Positions 34,701 to 43,600 of a stretch of 64,000 bases of DNA are shown one piece after another (position 1 is the stretch's first letter; every line of letters begins with the position of its first letter). This DNA comes from Diogma glabrata (taxonomy: Eukaryota; Arthropoda; Insecta; Diptera; Cylindrotomidae), in NCBI GenBank assembly GCA_963693315.1, contig OY856186.1, positions 75,358,837 through 75,422,836 of the forward strand, given 5' to 3'. Under the pieces are notes generated by a model. That model saw only the letters and a list, made by a program, of their open reading frames with translations, had not been told where the DNA came from and ran no database searches. The position numbers and the translations under genes are program-made.

Positions 34701-34710
34701 GATCAATCAT
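22520..34710 (-). CDS. FUNDC1: FUN14-domain protein (FUNDC1-like), gene span
   Basis: Coding exons on the minus strand: 34710-34562, 34504-34309, then either 22961-22881 (short form, 141 aa) or 22702-22520 (long form, 175 aa). All introns are GT-AG and the phases agree: TG|G at the first junction, phase 0 at both last exons. FUN14 proteins sit in the mitochondrial outer membrane, and vertebrate FUNDC1 recruits LC3 for mitophagy and tethers mitochondria to ER. The conserved core is visible: ILIGAVTGW, KVGKMAAVAVGGGIILLQVA, GYITIDWNKIN, then a charged helix. The N-terminus is short, and I see no clear YxxL LC3-binding motif like the vertebrate one. It is divergent from EMC3. An acceptor-like TTTTTTGCAG seven bases upstream of the ATG suggests a noncoding 5' exon. 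Confidence 0.9.
22881..22961 (-). CDS. FUNDC1: FUN14 gene alternative last exon A (short, vertebrate-like)
   Basis: 81 bases after the acceptor TTTCCATTTTAG, phase 0, encoding 26 residues and stop TAG. It contains CLATGFIGGFLIGITYA, which closely resembles the glycine-rich final membrane segment at the C-terminus of vertebrate FUNDC1. It carries its own stop, so it cannot be spliced into exon B without skipping. AATAAA-like tracts lie ~100 bases downstream. Use of this exon is an inference; no transcript was seen. Confidence 0.75.
   Translation of the reverse strand, partial: VKSAFQNNSCLATGFIGGFLIGITYA
23880..25680 (+). pseudogene. Dead Gypsy-type gag-pol
   Basis: Pieces in several plus frames: a gag-like segment at about 24110-24350 (ELGDKQPSQLQNYMIAEAL), a protease/RT junction at about 25140-25250 (HVIETRGSPI, then after a frameshift FRKYRRLLQDKLAVVKAEFD), and an RT/RNase H end at about 25390-25670 (VDFLGHYIHS, ELLAAYTAIKYF-like). 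Many stops and frameshifts are present, and no LTRs were recognised. It is a different family from the intact Gypsy elements in this window: the H-x-I-x-T-x-G-P and AKAEF signature is absent from them. Confidence 0.75.
25681..27800. other. Intronic AT-rich DNA without recognised features
   Basis: No frame, repeat or RNA gene was recognised. The first few hundred bases may continue the dead Gypsy pol, but I cannot align them. Scattered stretches near 26160-26300 look like decayed coding sequence of unknown origin. Confidence 0.5.
27805..27975 (-). mobile_element. 5'-truncated LINE tail
   Basis: The reverse complement of the LINE 3' end: a T-run, then ATAATAAAATGTGTTG, TTACAACATGTGTCA and CCCACAACAAC, in the same order as 18546 down to about 18400. 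It includes the last ~20 codons of the ORF in decayed form. The copy is a truncated insertion from the same or a sister family. Confidence 0.75.
28455..29180. mobile_element. Foldback MITE (~725 bp)
   Basis: Arms of about 165 bases (28455-28625 and 29010-29180) are inverted copies. Both contain AAGTGTTTAATTTG followed by GGGTG(A/G)(T/C)CGAAAGATTT. The middle is noncoding. The small open frames here are formed by the arms. Confidence 0.7.
29195..29840. repeat. Dispersed repeat, inverted copy at 47990-48460
   Basis: Shares CAGTCGCAGGGAGGGAGAAA, an AAAACTCGCAATAATTGTAC block and a GACGTGCG/CGCACGTC block in inverted order with 47990-48460. The middle parts are diverged and of different length. 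No coding sequence. Confidence 0.65.
30345..30683 (-). pseudogene. Fragment of a widespread uncharacterised protein
   Basis: 112 open codons with IIVGSMLLYRIKLPINGTF, then NITVVFNSYYDQSSK and a following E-R-N-R-R. This pattern (G-x-x-L-L-x-R-[IV]...VVFDGY...STK...RR) belongs to a family of hypothetical proteins common in insects and cnidarians, possibly PIN-like. The function is not established. Related open sequence continues upstream (about 30700-31020) with frameshifts. It lies inside the 29849-32064 TIR element. Confidence 0.5.
31150..31355 (+). pseudogene. Tigger/pogo-like C-terminal fragment
   Basis: The plus frame reads TTFKQFLNIDDRIATVAG, then TDESIVKSLLEV and an acidic DSDEDD tail. 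This resembles the C-terminal region of jerky/Tigger-type transposases (W/F-x-x-[IV]-D-x-[DE]-[IV]-A followed by D-D-x-I-V). Only this end is present. Confidence 0.4.
32320..32680. mobile_element. Foldback MITE (~360 bp)
   Basis: The ends AATAGTACGTTATT (left) and AATAGTACTTTATT (reverse complement of the right end) continue as ~150-base inverted arms. The inner arms TGTATTAATTTAATATGAAT and ATTCATATTAAATTAATACA pair almost perfectly around an 80-base loop. No ORF. Confidence 0.8.
32855..34115 (+). pseudogene. Dead RTE-type LINE copy
   Basis: Matches the RTE element at 49.1-51.7 kb with many stops and indels. Endonuclease/linker part 32855-33210, then an internal deletion with foreign-looking sequence, then the end of the RT and the C-terminal region 33340-34115. 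The latter includes GGGAGTTGAATCCTTTAAAG and AGGTAGACCACGACGACAAT, also seen reversed at 49.7 and 49.25 kb. It sits antisense inside the giant FUN14 intron. Confidence 0.85.
34309..34504 (-). CDS. FUNDC1: FUN14 gene coding exon 2 (membrane core)
   Basis: 196 bases between the acceptor AAATTTTAG and the donor GTAAATTC. It completes the TGG codon and encodes the first hydrophobic segment (KMAAVAVGGGIILLQVA), the DWNKIN motif and the amphipathic EEAV...NWMDK tail. The intron to exon 1 is 57 bases; the one downstream exceeds 11 kb. Confidence 0.92.
34562..34710 (-). CDS. FUNDC1: FUN14 gene coding exon 1
   Basis: 149 bases starting at ATG 34710-34708 and ending ACAGGATG before the donor GTGAGT. 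It encodes MIDPKYKKNNTNKELSKMSA and onward to ILIGAVTGW. A downstream in-frame ATG (residue 18) could also start translation. TTTTTTGCAG precedes the ATG, so the true 5' end may be a separate leader exon. One candidate donor is GAAGGTGAAG near 34955. Confidence 0.88.
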
Positions 34711-35412
34711 GAGGTAACTGCAAAAAATTACAGTGAGGTAATAAATATTTCAACATATAATTTTCTTAAACAATCAATATAATAGCGTAAATCGCAATAA
34801 CTCAAAAAAATTTGTTGGAATATCAATATATCTTTACCTTAATATTTTTCAGAATTATATATTTGAAAATTATTAAACTAAATTTATATATTTTTAAATT
34901 AAAATATAATTAAATTTAAATATAATAAAAATTTACTTTTTAAATCACTTCACCTTCAATTTTTGTTGCAGCTGACTTAATTCTTTTATTGTATTTGAGC
35001 TATAGATGTCGTCATATTACCAAGAAATAAAAATTGGAAGAAAAAAAGGGTACGAACTTAAACTGATCGAAAGTGTTTTTTAATTTTTCATGTTTTTCGA
35101 AAATTTCATTATTTTGAATTTAAAAAATAATTTTTTTATAATATGAATTTTTTAAATTTTAGTAACAAACGTTTTGAAATTTGTCTTCCACTGAAAAATG
35201 AAACTCAATTAGCAAAAACTACTAGATTGATCATTGAAAAATTTAATTTTACTAGCTACATGTACGAAAAGTGCTAGCGACTGTACGACACGATTAACGT
35301 CTTTTAAATTTAAACTGTTATAAAGTTTTACTATTCGAAGCACACCCCTGCCTACAATATTGTATCTGTCAAAAAATCATGAAACAGTCTTGTTAAAAAA
35401 AATATACATAAA
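34711..35412. promoter_or_regulatory. Divergent FUN14/EMC3 promoter region
   Basis: 702 bases separate the two start codons, and both genes read outward. No TATA box could be assigned confidently. On the minus side a leader exon may end near 34957 (GAAG|GTGAAG) and join the acceptor TTTTTTGCAG beside the FUN14 ATG. On the plus side the sequence just upstream of the EMC3 ATG is A/T-rich leader. Confidence 0.55.
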
Positions 35413-36258
35413 ATGGCAGAACTATTAATTGATCCTAATATTAGATTCTGGGTATTTTTACCAATCGTTGTAATAACATTTCTTGTCGGAATCATTCGAC
35501 ATTATGTTTCTATGTTGATTTCGTCCCAGAAAAAAGTTGAATTAACACAAATTCAAGATAGGTAAATAAAAATTCATACATCTGTATTAGTATTATTTAC
35601 ATTATTCTCTTCCAGCCAAGCTATGATACGTGCAAGATTATTAAGAGAAAATGGAAAGTATTTAACTGCACAATCATTTGCTATGAGACGGCATTATTTC
35701 AATAATGAGGAAACAGGATATTTCAAAACACAAAAACGAGCTCCGGTGAGTCCAAATTCAACAGCTATGCTTTCGGATTTGGTCAAAGGAAATTTTATAA
35801 ATGTATTACCGATGGTTGTAATTGGAGGATGGATCAATTGGATGTTCTCCGGTTTTGTTACGACAAAGGTACCATTCCCTTTAACTCTTCGTTTCAAACC
35901 GATGTTACAACGAGGAATTGAACTTGTATCGTTAGACGCTGCTTGGGTATCATCAGCATCATGGTATTTCTTGAACGTGTTTGGTTTACGTAGTATCTAC
36001 ACTTTAGTTTTAGGGGAAAATAATGCAGCAGATCAAACACAAGCAATGCAGGAACAAATGTCTGGTGCCGCTGTCTCAATGCCACAAGACCCAAAAGCTG
36101 CATTTAAATCAGAATGGGAAGCATTAGAAATAACGGAATATCAAAATGCATTGCAAAATGTTGAAAATGAATTAATAAATAGTAATACAATTGATGGTGT
36201 TAATTCAATTTATCATCAAAATGTTACCGAAGATGGTGTTGCTGGAAATGTAAACTAA
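35413..36258 (+). CDS. EMC3: ER membrane protein complex subunit 3, complete
   Basis: Two exons, 35413-35561 and 35616-36258, with a 54-base intron (GTAAATAAA...TTCCAG). The split codon AG|C gives a 263-residue protein. EMC3 is the YidC/Oxa1-type core subunit of the EMC, which inserts tail-anchored and multipass membrane proteins into the ER. Diagnostic blocks: an N-terminal membrane segment ([20 protein letters not shown]), ENGKYL, a conserved [20 protein letters not shown] segment, [16 protein letters not shown], and [17 protein letters not shown] with GENNAADQ after it. The length and order match the animal family, and the C-terminal tail is divergent. The reading frame is intact. AATAAA at 36282-36287 is the likely polyadenylation signal. 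Confidence 0.97.
35562..35615 (+). other. EMC3 intron (54 bp)
   Basis: Canonical GT...AG with a pyrimidine-rich TTATTCTCTTCCAG end. Without splicing, exon 1 runs into a stop (TAAATAAAA region). Splicing restores the conserved DSQ-type junction of the family. Confidence 0.95.
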
Positions 36259-36281
36259 TCTATCAATATAATTAATAATTT

Positions 36282-36287
36282 AATAAA
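36282..36287 (+). terminator. EMC3 polyadenylation signal
   Basis: AATAAA 24 bases after the stop codon of EMC3. Confidence 0.6.
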
Positions 36288-36412
36288 CAATTCGTAGTTT
36301 TAATCCGCCGTACTTTAAAATTATGGCAAATCAATTTCATACTGTATTTTATATATCTACTCTGTACTAACAAAACATCTGTTTGTCTCTTTTCTAAACT
36401 AGTAATTGACCT

Positions 36413-36466
36413 GCTAAACATGGTGAATCGTTTTCCGATTCACCATAACGATTCACCATGTTTAGC
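36413..36466. repeat. 20-bp-arm palindrome
   Basis: GCTAAACATGGTGAATCGTT pairs perfectly with AACGATTCACCATGTTTAGC around a 14-base loop that repeats GATTCACCAT. It lies 155 bases after the EMC3 stop and could fold in the transcript or be a tiny MITE remnant. Confidence 0.85.
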
Positions 36467-36713
36467 GGGGAGAGAGCAATAAACGTCAAAGATTTCCAAG
36501 AAAGAGGTAGTAGATTAGTTTAATAAAATTGTACCAGAGAAGCTATGCGTTTGCATAAAAATTGATAAAATCAATTCCGATGGTCACTATGGGCTAAGTG
36601 TAGTTGACACACCAATAATTACTAATTACAATTTTCTTTAATTATTTTGATGCAGATCGTTGGTGATTCGTTTGGAGAAGATACGGAGTTCAAAATTAAC
36701 GTTTGTTAGTAAT

Positions 36714-37514
36714 CCCTGGTTAAACATTCCAATTGAAACCAATTGAAAAAAATGAATTGGATTAATCGGAATTCTGCATTGGGAATTTTCATTAAATTCC
36801 TATTCAAAAAATCTATTTCCAATACAATCCTATTCATTCCCGTTAAATATCTCTATTTTATTTTTCAACCGGAATGGATAGGATTCTATAGGAAATGTAT
36901 ATAAATAGGAATTTTTTTTTTTAATAAAATGTGTTGTGTAGTAGGAATTACAATATGTGTCAAAATAACACATAAAAACCTTTTAAGACCAAGGTCCCAC
37001 AACAACATACGTTCAAAGGTGTTGATGGACGTAAATCTTTCTTTTTTTTATATTTTTTGTTAAAGAATGGATAACTAAACAAAAAATCCTATCACTGACA
37101 AAATATGACATAGGCCAATATTTTATGATAGAATAGAGAAAATAAAAGTAAATTAAAAAGTAAATAGCAAATTTTGACAAATAACGGAATATTTCCATTG
37201 CAGAATTCCGATTAATCCTATTCATTCCTATTAAATCTTTTCCAATTAAATTCTGTTAAATTCATAAGATAGTTTAATTTTTCTAAGTTCTCTTTTCCTA
37301 TTGAATCTCTTAATTTCCGATTGAAATTCAATTGGAAATTTCCATTAGAATCCTACAGAACCTCTTTTCTTATTGAATCCCATTCATTCCGATTGAATTT
37401 TAATTGGTAGACCGAAGTCTTCCTATTAAACCAATTCAATCCGATTTAATCCTATTGAAATTATATTGGATTTAATAGGATTCAATAGGTTTGAATTGGA
37501 ATGTTTAACCAGGG
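36714..37514. mobile_element. CCCTGG-ended MITE, copy 1 (LINE-interrupted)
   Basis: The ends CCCTGGTTAAACATTCCAAT and the inverted ATTGGAATGTTTAACCAGGG border a sequence built from GGAAT/ATTCC-type short motifs. It is flanked by AT on both sides; the other foldback arm keeps the uninterrupted site (TAGTAATTAG), which supports a 2-bp AT duplication. A second copy is at 58344-58904 in inverted orientation. It contains an inserted LINE tail. No ORF. Confidence 0.88.
36915..37185 (-). mobile_element. 5'-truncated LINE tail inside the MITE
   Basis: Begins with a T-run and TAATAAAATGTGTTGTGTAG, the reverse complement of the 3' UTR of the LINE at 15-18.6 kb. The intact MITE copy at 58.3 kb lacks it (AAATAGGAATT joined to AAT...CCATTGCAG), which fixes the insertion. 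Confidence 0.8.
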
Positions 37515-38059
37515 ATTAGTGTAATCGTTATTGGCAAAACAAAATTTGAATGTGAAGTTGGCACAACAAAACTTTTTATCGTTGAAATCAATAACTTTTT
37601 GTCTTTATCGATAGATTAAGATATGCTGATAATACGGAGTAATATTTTATCGTTTGTTAGTAATTAGTTTACTAATTAAAACGAAAAAAACAAAAACCGA
37701 AAGAGGACATATTCCCCACCGACGGAATTCACCATAATTACCCTAAAGGCAATAAAACTCACAAAAATATATATTTTTAGCAGTGTATATAATTCGCAAT
37801 ATATTTAAACGTCAAATTAAATTATTCAAAGAGCTACTAACGGTAGGGAAATTGAATGGACAGTAACTAACAAATCTGAAAATTTGCATTCAATTTCCCT
37901 ACCATTAGTAGCTTTTTGAATAATTTAATTCGACGTTTAAATATATTGCGAATTATATACACTGTTAAAAAATGTTTTTGGTGAGTTTTATTGCATTTAG
38001 TGTAATTATGGTGAATTCCGTCGGTGGAGAATATAACCTCTTTTGTTTTTTCGTTTTAA
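37515..38059. repeat. Foldback centre: long hairpin
   Basis: 37690-37858 and 37887-38059 pair as an almost continuous ~170-base hairpin (for example ATTCGCAATATATTTAAACG with CGTTTAAATATATTGCGAAT) around a 28-base loop. It is the core of the 36592-47647 foldback, not a separate insertion: the pairing continues outward across both arms. Confidence 0.85.
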
Positions 38060-38589
38060 GCTCAGTATCCTGCTCGAGCGAAGCTAAAAATTTCATATAA
38101 ATTTGACGTGAAATTTAGCTCTTAAAAATAAAATAGAAAATTTTGCTAATAAGTTCGCTGATCAGTATGCTGCTCGACGCGGAAATAATTTCAAAATGAT
38201 AGTTTGAGCATTGTAATATAGATGGCTCTACTACAATGTCTACATAGTTTTCGCAGCAAATTAAATGCACGAGACATTAAATTGAACGCTAAATTTTGAC
38301 ATTTTTATTGTATTTAGTAATTGTGCGTTTAAAGTAATTGTGTGTTTAAAGTAAATGTGCGTTTGTAAAAAAAATTATCCTCTTTAAATAATAATGCTCT
38401 TGAGGTTGAGCGTGTAGATGAAATTAAAAGGAAAAAAATGACTGAAAATGGGTTAATGGCTAAAATGTCAGACAACTGTCAAACCTTATCTCTACACAAA
38501 TGTCTTCATACATTTTTAGCTTCAGTTTTATCTGTATTTTTGTGGAGACCTTGTTAAAATTTAGCTTCGCTTGAGCAGAATAGTGAGCA
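38060..38589. mobile_element. TTAA-flanked MITE (530 bp)
   Basis: Ends GCTCAGTATCCTGCTCGAGC and, inverted from the right, TGCTCACTATTCTGCTCAAG, each followed by CGAAGCTAAA. TTAA lies on both sides (38056-38059 and 38590-38593), while the opposite foldback arm has a single TTAA there. A TTAA duplication fits piggyBac-type and a few other superfamilies. No ORF. Confidence 0.82.
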
Positions 38590-38603
38590 TTAATTAGTAA
38601 ACT

Positions 38604-39640
38604 TATTACAAGGTGATTCACTTCGTGAATCGGATTGAACTTTTATCACAAATCAATAAAAATGATACTACGGGATAGCGTTTGTCCCCACACGAAGCTT
38701 GAAAATTGGGAATCTCTTAAGTTTTAAAAAATTATTCTATCATCAAAATAACCAAGTTAAAACACACAAAAACAACTAAATTTCAATACTAATATAAAAT
38801 AAGAAAAATACCTTAAATTACAACTGTTGATTGGTGATTCACTTCCAGCGTTGTTTTTAATTTTCAAAGTTTAATTTTCAAAAACTCAGCAGCATGAAAT
38901 AGATCCTTTCGAGCGAGGTTTCTGGCACATAAAACTATTATTCGTATTTTTTTGTGCCCCATTGCGGCGTGAATATTCCAATTTGTTCGTAATTCAAATA
39001 AAAATTATAAGTTGCTTTACGAACCAACATTTATTATACATTTTTATTAAAGTTGTTTAAAGAATTAAGTTCATATTTCGCATGTGACACTAATGTTAAT
39101 GAATTACGATAATTTTTTAATTCATTCGAAAGATTTACATAATTTTTCAGTATCACTTTAAAATTATTTTGTGATATATTTTGTATACACAATAATCGAT
39201 ACATTTTAATATGTTGTTATCATTTCACTTATTATAACTACATTTATTTGTTATGAATTTAATTTCACGAAAATATAATCTTGCATAACATAAAAGCACA
39301 ATTAAAATGTTTTCTGATTTAAAGTTAAAAACTGAATGAATCTCAAAAATGTGATTTTTGATTTTTGCATCTTCATATCAGAAAAAAACAAATCGTGCAA
39401 TACCCAAAATTCAACAAAGATTAGCAACGACATCTGTTCGTTAGAATTGGAAATGAAATTGAGTACGTTCGTTTGCTTTTTATAGTATATTCGAAATTTA
39501 ACCAGCAGTTAAGTATTAGAAAATTTTAAAATTATTATTAATGTAAAAATGAACGGAAACTAATGAAATACATTTTTATTGAATTGAAAACGAAGATGAA
39601 TTTGTTTTATTATTGTTTTGCGAATATTGCGACCGTTACA
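38604..39640 (-). repeat. 3' LTR of the defective Gypsy element
   Basis: 1037 bp. Relative to the 5' LTR it keeps the segment TGTCCCCACACGAAGCTTGA and its neighbours (near 38690-38720). The upstream internal sequence (element sense) ends CTTGAATTCATGG, which is not a purine tract. Confidence 0.9.
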
Positions 39641-39965
39641 CCATGAATTCAAGGTAAAAACCAAGATTTTTACTCTTGAAATCACAAAAACGTCGCCATC
39701 ACCTCCATGACAGAAAACCATAGAACTACTTCCACCTATTAAACTGTATCTGGGATCGAGATACCCACAGTCACTGGCGTCAAGACCGATGACCGGTTCC
39801 AACACTCATGAAGTCCTTAAGAACTTCACTGAGCATTGAGACCGACCATCCATCCGAACGTCAGCACCATGGACACCCCGATACAACCAGTAAGTATGAC
39901 ACGGGAGGTGTGAACCCCAGCGAAGACAACCAGCCAGAGGAACGACCCTACCTAACGAAAAGACA
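39641..39965 (-). other. 3' untranslated part of the defective Gypsy element
   Basis: 325 bases between the pol stop and the 3' LTR. No env frame, and no polypurine run touching the LTR. GGTGGAAGTAG near 39730 is the only purine-rich run seen. Confidence 0.55.
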
Positions 39966-40541
39966 TCATTCTCTGATGTCCTTCGCATGATGGACTCCAA
40001 GATTCTTACCGCTCATATCTGTGCACTCATAGAGTACATTTCCAATCTTAGTCTTAATCATTGCAGGTAAGAACTTTGGAGCCAATTTTGCCGAGAATTT
40101 TTTTGTAGCGTCACTCAAATGATGTTGCCGTACAAACACACGTTGTTGTGGTTGAAAAGTCCGTAGTTTAGATCGCAGGTTGTACTGATGTTGCGATTTT
40201 TTGAAAACTGCTTTTAAATTTTGTTGAACCCGGTTCCTGAGCAGAGTCAAATGATCAGAGCGTTCTATTTCCTCACCAGCATCTTCACCAAGCTTGTGTA
40301 GTGATCTCAACAAATGGTAAGTATTTCCATCCGAGATTGGATGTTGACCAAATAATAAATAGTACGGTGAGTACTTGGTAGCAGAATGTACTGCAGCCCG
40401 CAGTGCATATGCGATTTCACCAATTTGTGAGTCCCACTTGGTATGTTGACCTTTAATGAACGCTCGAATTGCTGCTAGAACTGACCTATTGACCCGCTCT
40501 GACGCGTTGCTTTGAGGACTATAGACACCGGTCCTAAACAT
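39966..40541 (-). pseudogene. pol: C-terminal integrase remnant of Gypsy pol
   Basis: 191 open codons that start just before YSPQSNASERVNRSV, the third catalytic (glutamate) block of the integrase, and run through YALRAAVHSATKYSPYYLLF to the C-terminal module ending HHAKDIRE. This segment is displaced in frame from the main gag-pol ORF by the deletion at about 40541-40603. The first two aspartates of the D,D-35-E core are missing. Confidence 0.9.
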
Positions 40542-40602
40542 AGTTGTGTACCTGTGACGCCATGCCCGGCCAATAATAAAGACGTCGAAGTAATTCTAAA
40601 GT
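40542..40602 (-). pseudogene. Integrase deletion joint
   Basis: After the stop at 40603 the minus-strand reading in the gag-pol frame continues TLELLRRLYYWPGMASQVHN, i.e. the normal second half of the HHCC zinc-finger region. A further stop precedes a jump straight to the catalytic glutamate block in another frame. About 140 codons of integrase are absent. Confidence 0.8.
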
Positions 40603-43600
40603 CTAAACACCTCCATGAGCAGCAGTACTATCATCATGATGTTTCTGAATCATGTTTGAAGTCATCGGTTTTGGTACCCAGAGTTTCCACACAGGAACAT
40701 CGTTAGGTATTGCATCAGGTCTTGGCTCAATACGTATGTATAGCTTATCATCCACGACTTTAACTGATGGAAAGTCCTTTGGTGATGATTGAACTTTAGC
40801 TATCATATCCGTATATTCGTTGTGCCGATAACCTTCATTGTCGATTTTGATGTCGTTAATGTGATGTGTTAATGCTTCCGTCAATTCCTCGTGTGTATCG
40901 TCATAAAGACGAGATAGAGCATCAGGGACTATATTTTGGGTACCTTTTTGGTGGACAATGGTAAAATCCATATGTTGGAGTTTTAGGCTCCACCTAGCCA
41001 GACGGCCACTCAAGTCTTTCTGTGACATAAGCCACTTCAGACTTGAGTGATCAGTCACAATTGTAAATCGGTGACCTTCAACATAGCCCCTGAATTTCTT
41101 CACACTCAGAATTGCCGCAAGACATTCAAGCTCAGAAACTGAGTAATTTCTCTGAGCTTTGTTAAGTTTCTTCGACATGAAGGCTATCGGACACTCTTGT
41201 CCGTCAGTATCAATCTGATACAACACACTACCTATCCCTGTCAGACTCGCATCGCATCTAATAAAGAACTCTTTATTATAATCAGGGTTAATTAATACTG
41301 GTGCTGTAGTCAGCAATCGTTTTAAATTTTCGAAAGCAGCTTGAGCTTCTAATGTCCATTTCAATTTTCCCGAACTCTTTTTTAATAAATCTGTAATTGG
41401 TGATACCACGCTTGCATAGTTTGGTATGAAACGTTGGTACCAACCAGCCATTCCTAAAAGTCGTCGTATTTGTTTTACTGTAGATGGAGCTGGGTACTCT
41501 GCTACAGCTCTTACCTTGTCAGGGTCTGTTCGAAGACCATCTTCACCAACCAAAAATCCCAAGTATTTCACCTCTCTCAGAACAAATTTACTTTTCTTGA
41601 GGTTTATTGTTAACCCAGCCGCTCTTAACAATGAAGAGACTTTGGACAGCAACTCCATATGTTCCTGGAACGTGGAAGAGACTACCAATAGATCATCTAA
41701 ATAAACAAAGACATTTTCGTGATATTGATGTGGTATCACTTTGTGCATTAGCCGACACATTGTCTGGGGAGCATTGCACAATCCAAAGGGCATAACCCGG
41801 AATTGATACAATGGACGACCAGGCACTGTGAAGGCTGTCTTGTCTCTAGATGCTTCTGCCAGAGGAATCTGCCAGAAAGCATCTTTGAGATCAATACTTG
41901 AAATGTACTTTGTGCTATTTAGACGACCTAGTAAGCCATCAATCAAGGGAAGTGGGTAAGCGTCCTTTTTCGTTAGTGAATTGACACGACGGCTATCAAT
42001 ACATAATCTGTTTTTACCAGATTCTTTTTGTACCAAAACCACTGGCGAGCACCAAGAACTGTTACTCTCTTCGATCACGCCCATTTGAAGCATTCGGTCG
42101 AGTTCGGCATAAACCTTTAGTTGAACAGCCGGCGATGTGGGATAGTGCCTCTGTTTAACAGGTGCATTATCACCAACATCGATGACATGTTCAACCAAAG
42201 AAGTCTTTCCGAGTCCAGACACTTCAAATGACGGGAAAGAATCCTTGATCATATCCAGTTCATGTTGCTGATCAGTGGTGAGGTTATGTGTATTAAAAGT
42301 TTGTAGCTCTGTGCGAGTCAGTTCACTAACAAATGAAGGAACAATACCAAATTTCTCCCAGAAATCTATGCCCAGGTAGAGCTCTTCTCGTAATCCAGGA
42401 ACTATATGGAACCGCATTGGTTTAGTGGAGCCATTCACAGTTATTGGAATTTCTATGTAACCCAAAATTTTTGTTGCAGTACCATCTGCCGTACGAATAC
42501 ACGATGTGTACTTACGGTAATTTGTACCTGCTGATTCCAATAATTCCAAGGAATTTCTTCCAAGTATTGTGATTGAGGCTCCACTATCCAATAGACCTGA
42601 AATATGTTTGTCCAAAATCTTGATTGTCAATCGCGGCCGAGGATCCTTTGTTTCTGAAAGGATAGATGAAATACAAGCTTTACGAAATAATTTCCTAATC
42701 CTCCAATATCTAATGTTACGTTCAAGACGTCTAAAATACGTTCGATGTAATGATGGGAAATTAAATGTATTCGATGATTTTATTTGGGTTTCGTTGGTGG
42801 TTGCCGATCGTCCTGCGTCGCTACATCTCTCGTCGCCTTCTTCGTGCTGTTGTTCGGGCTGTTTTGAATCCATCGTTTCAATATATCCATCTCGATCTAG
42901 TTCCACATCCACCTCATAATCATCCACCTGTTGTAGCTTGCTAATTCTTAAATTTGATGTTCTGGTCGGAACTGGTGTGGACCACAACCGTTCAAACTTC
43001 TGACATAAAGTCCGAAGTTCATCAATTGAATGTATTGTTGCAGCTAGAGTAGCGTTTTGGAGCTCCACACTCAGTCCCTCCCGAGCAATTTCTAGCATTT
43101 CACGGTCAGCAAATGGACGTGCTAAACGACGATTTAACGAACCAATCTCCACCAGATATTCGTATACGCTCTCCTTTGACTTTTGTTTGCGGTTCAGAAG
43201 AACGCGCAAGATCGCCTTATCATCAGTGAGCGTACCGAAGGTTTGTAGGAGTCCCTCCCTTAGCACTGGATAGGTCACCACCTCATATTCATGAGTTAAG
43301 TTCAAATAGTATCTGTCGGCAGCCCCCTTGAGATACCGTGGAACGATAGACCTAAGGTCGTCCCAATTCACACGGTCCCTCCTGGCAGCCGCCTCAACTC
43401 GGTGAACAAACTCATGAACATCAGGAGAGTGACCATCTCCTGTGAAGGTTGGAACCCAATTTGAGTCATAACGACTCAAATTGTTCCCACGAACCCCTCG
43501 GTACTCCACTGGTGCTAACGCTGGAGCCGCGTCACGCCATACCTGAGGAGGTTGGTTGTATGGTGGTGGTGCTGTTAGTGGAGCTGGTGGATAATTTAAT

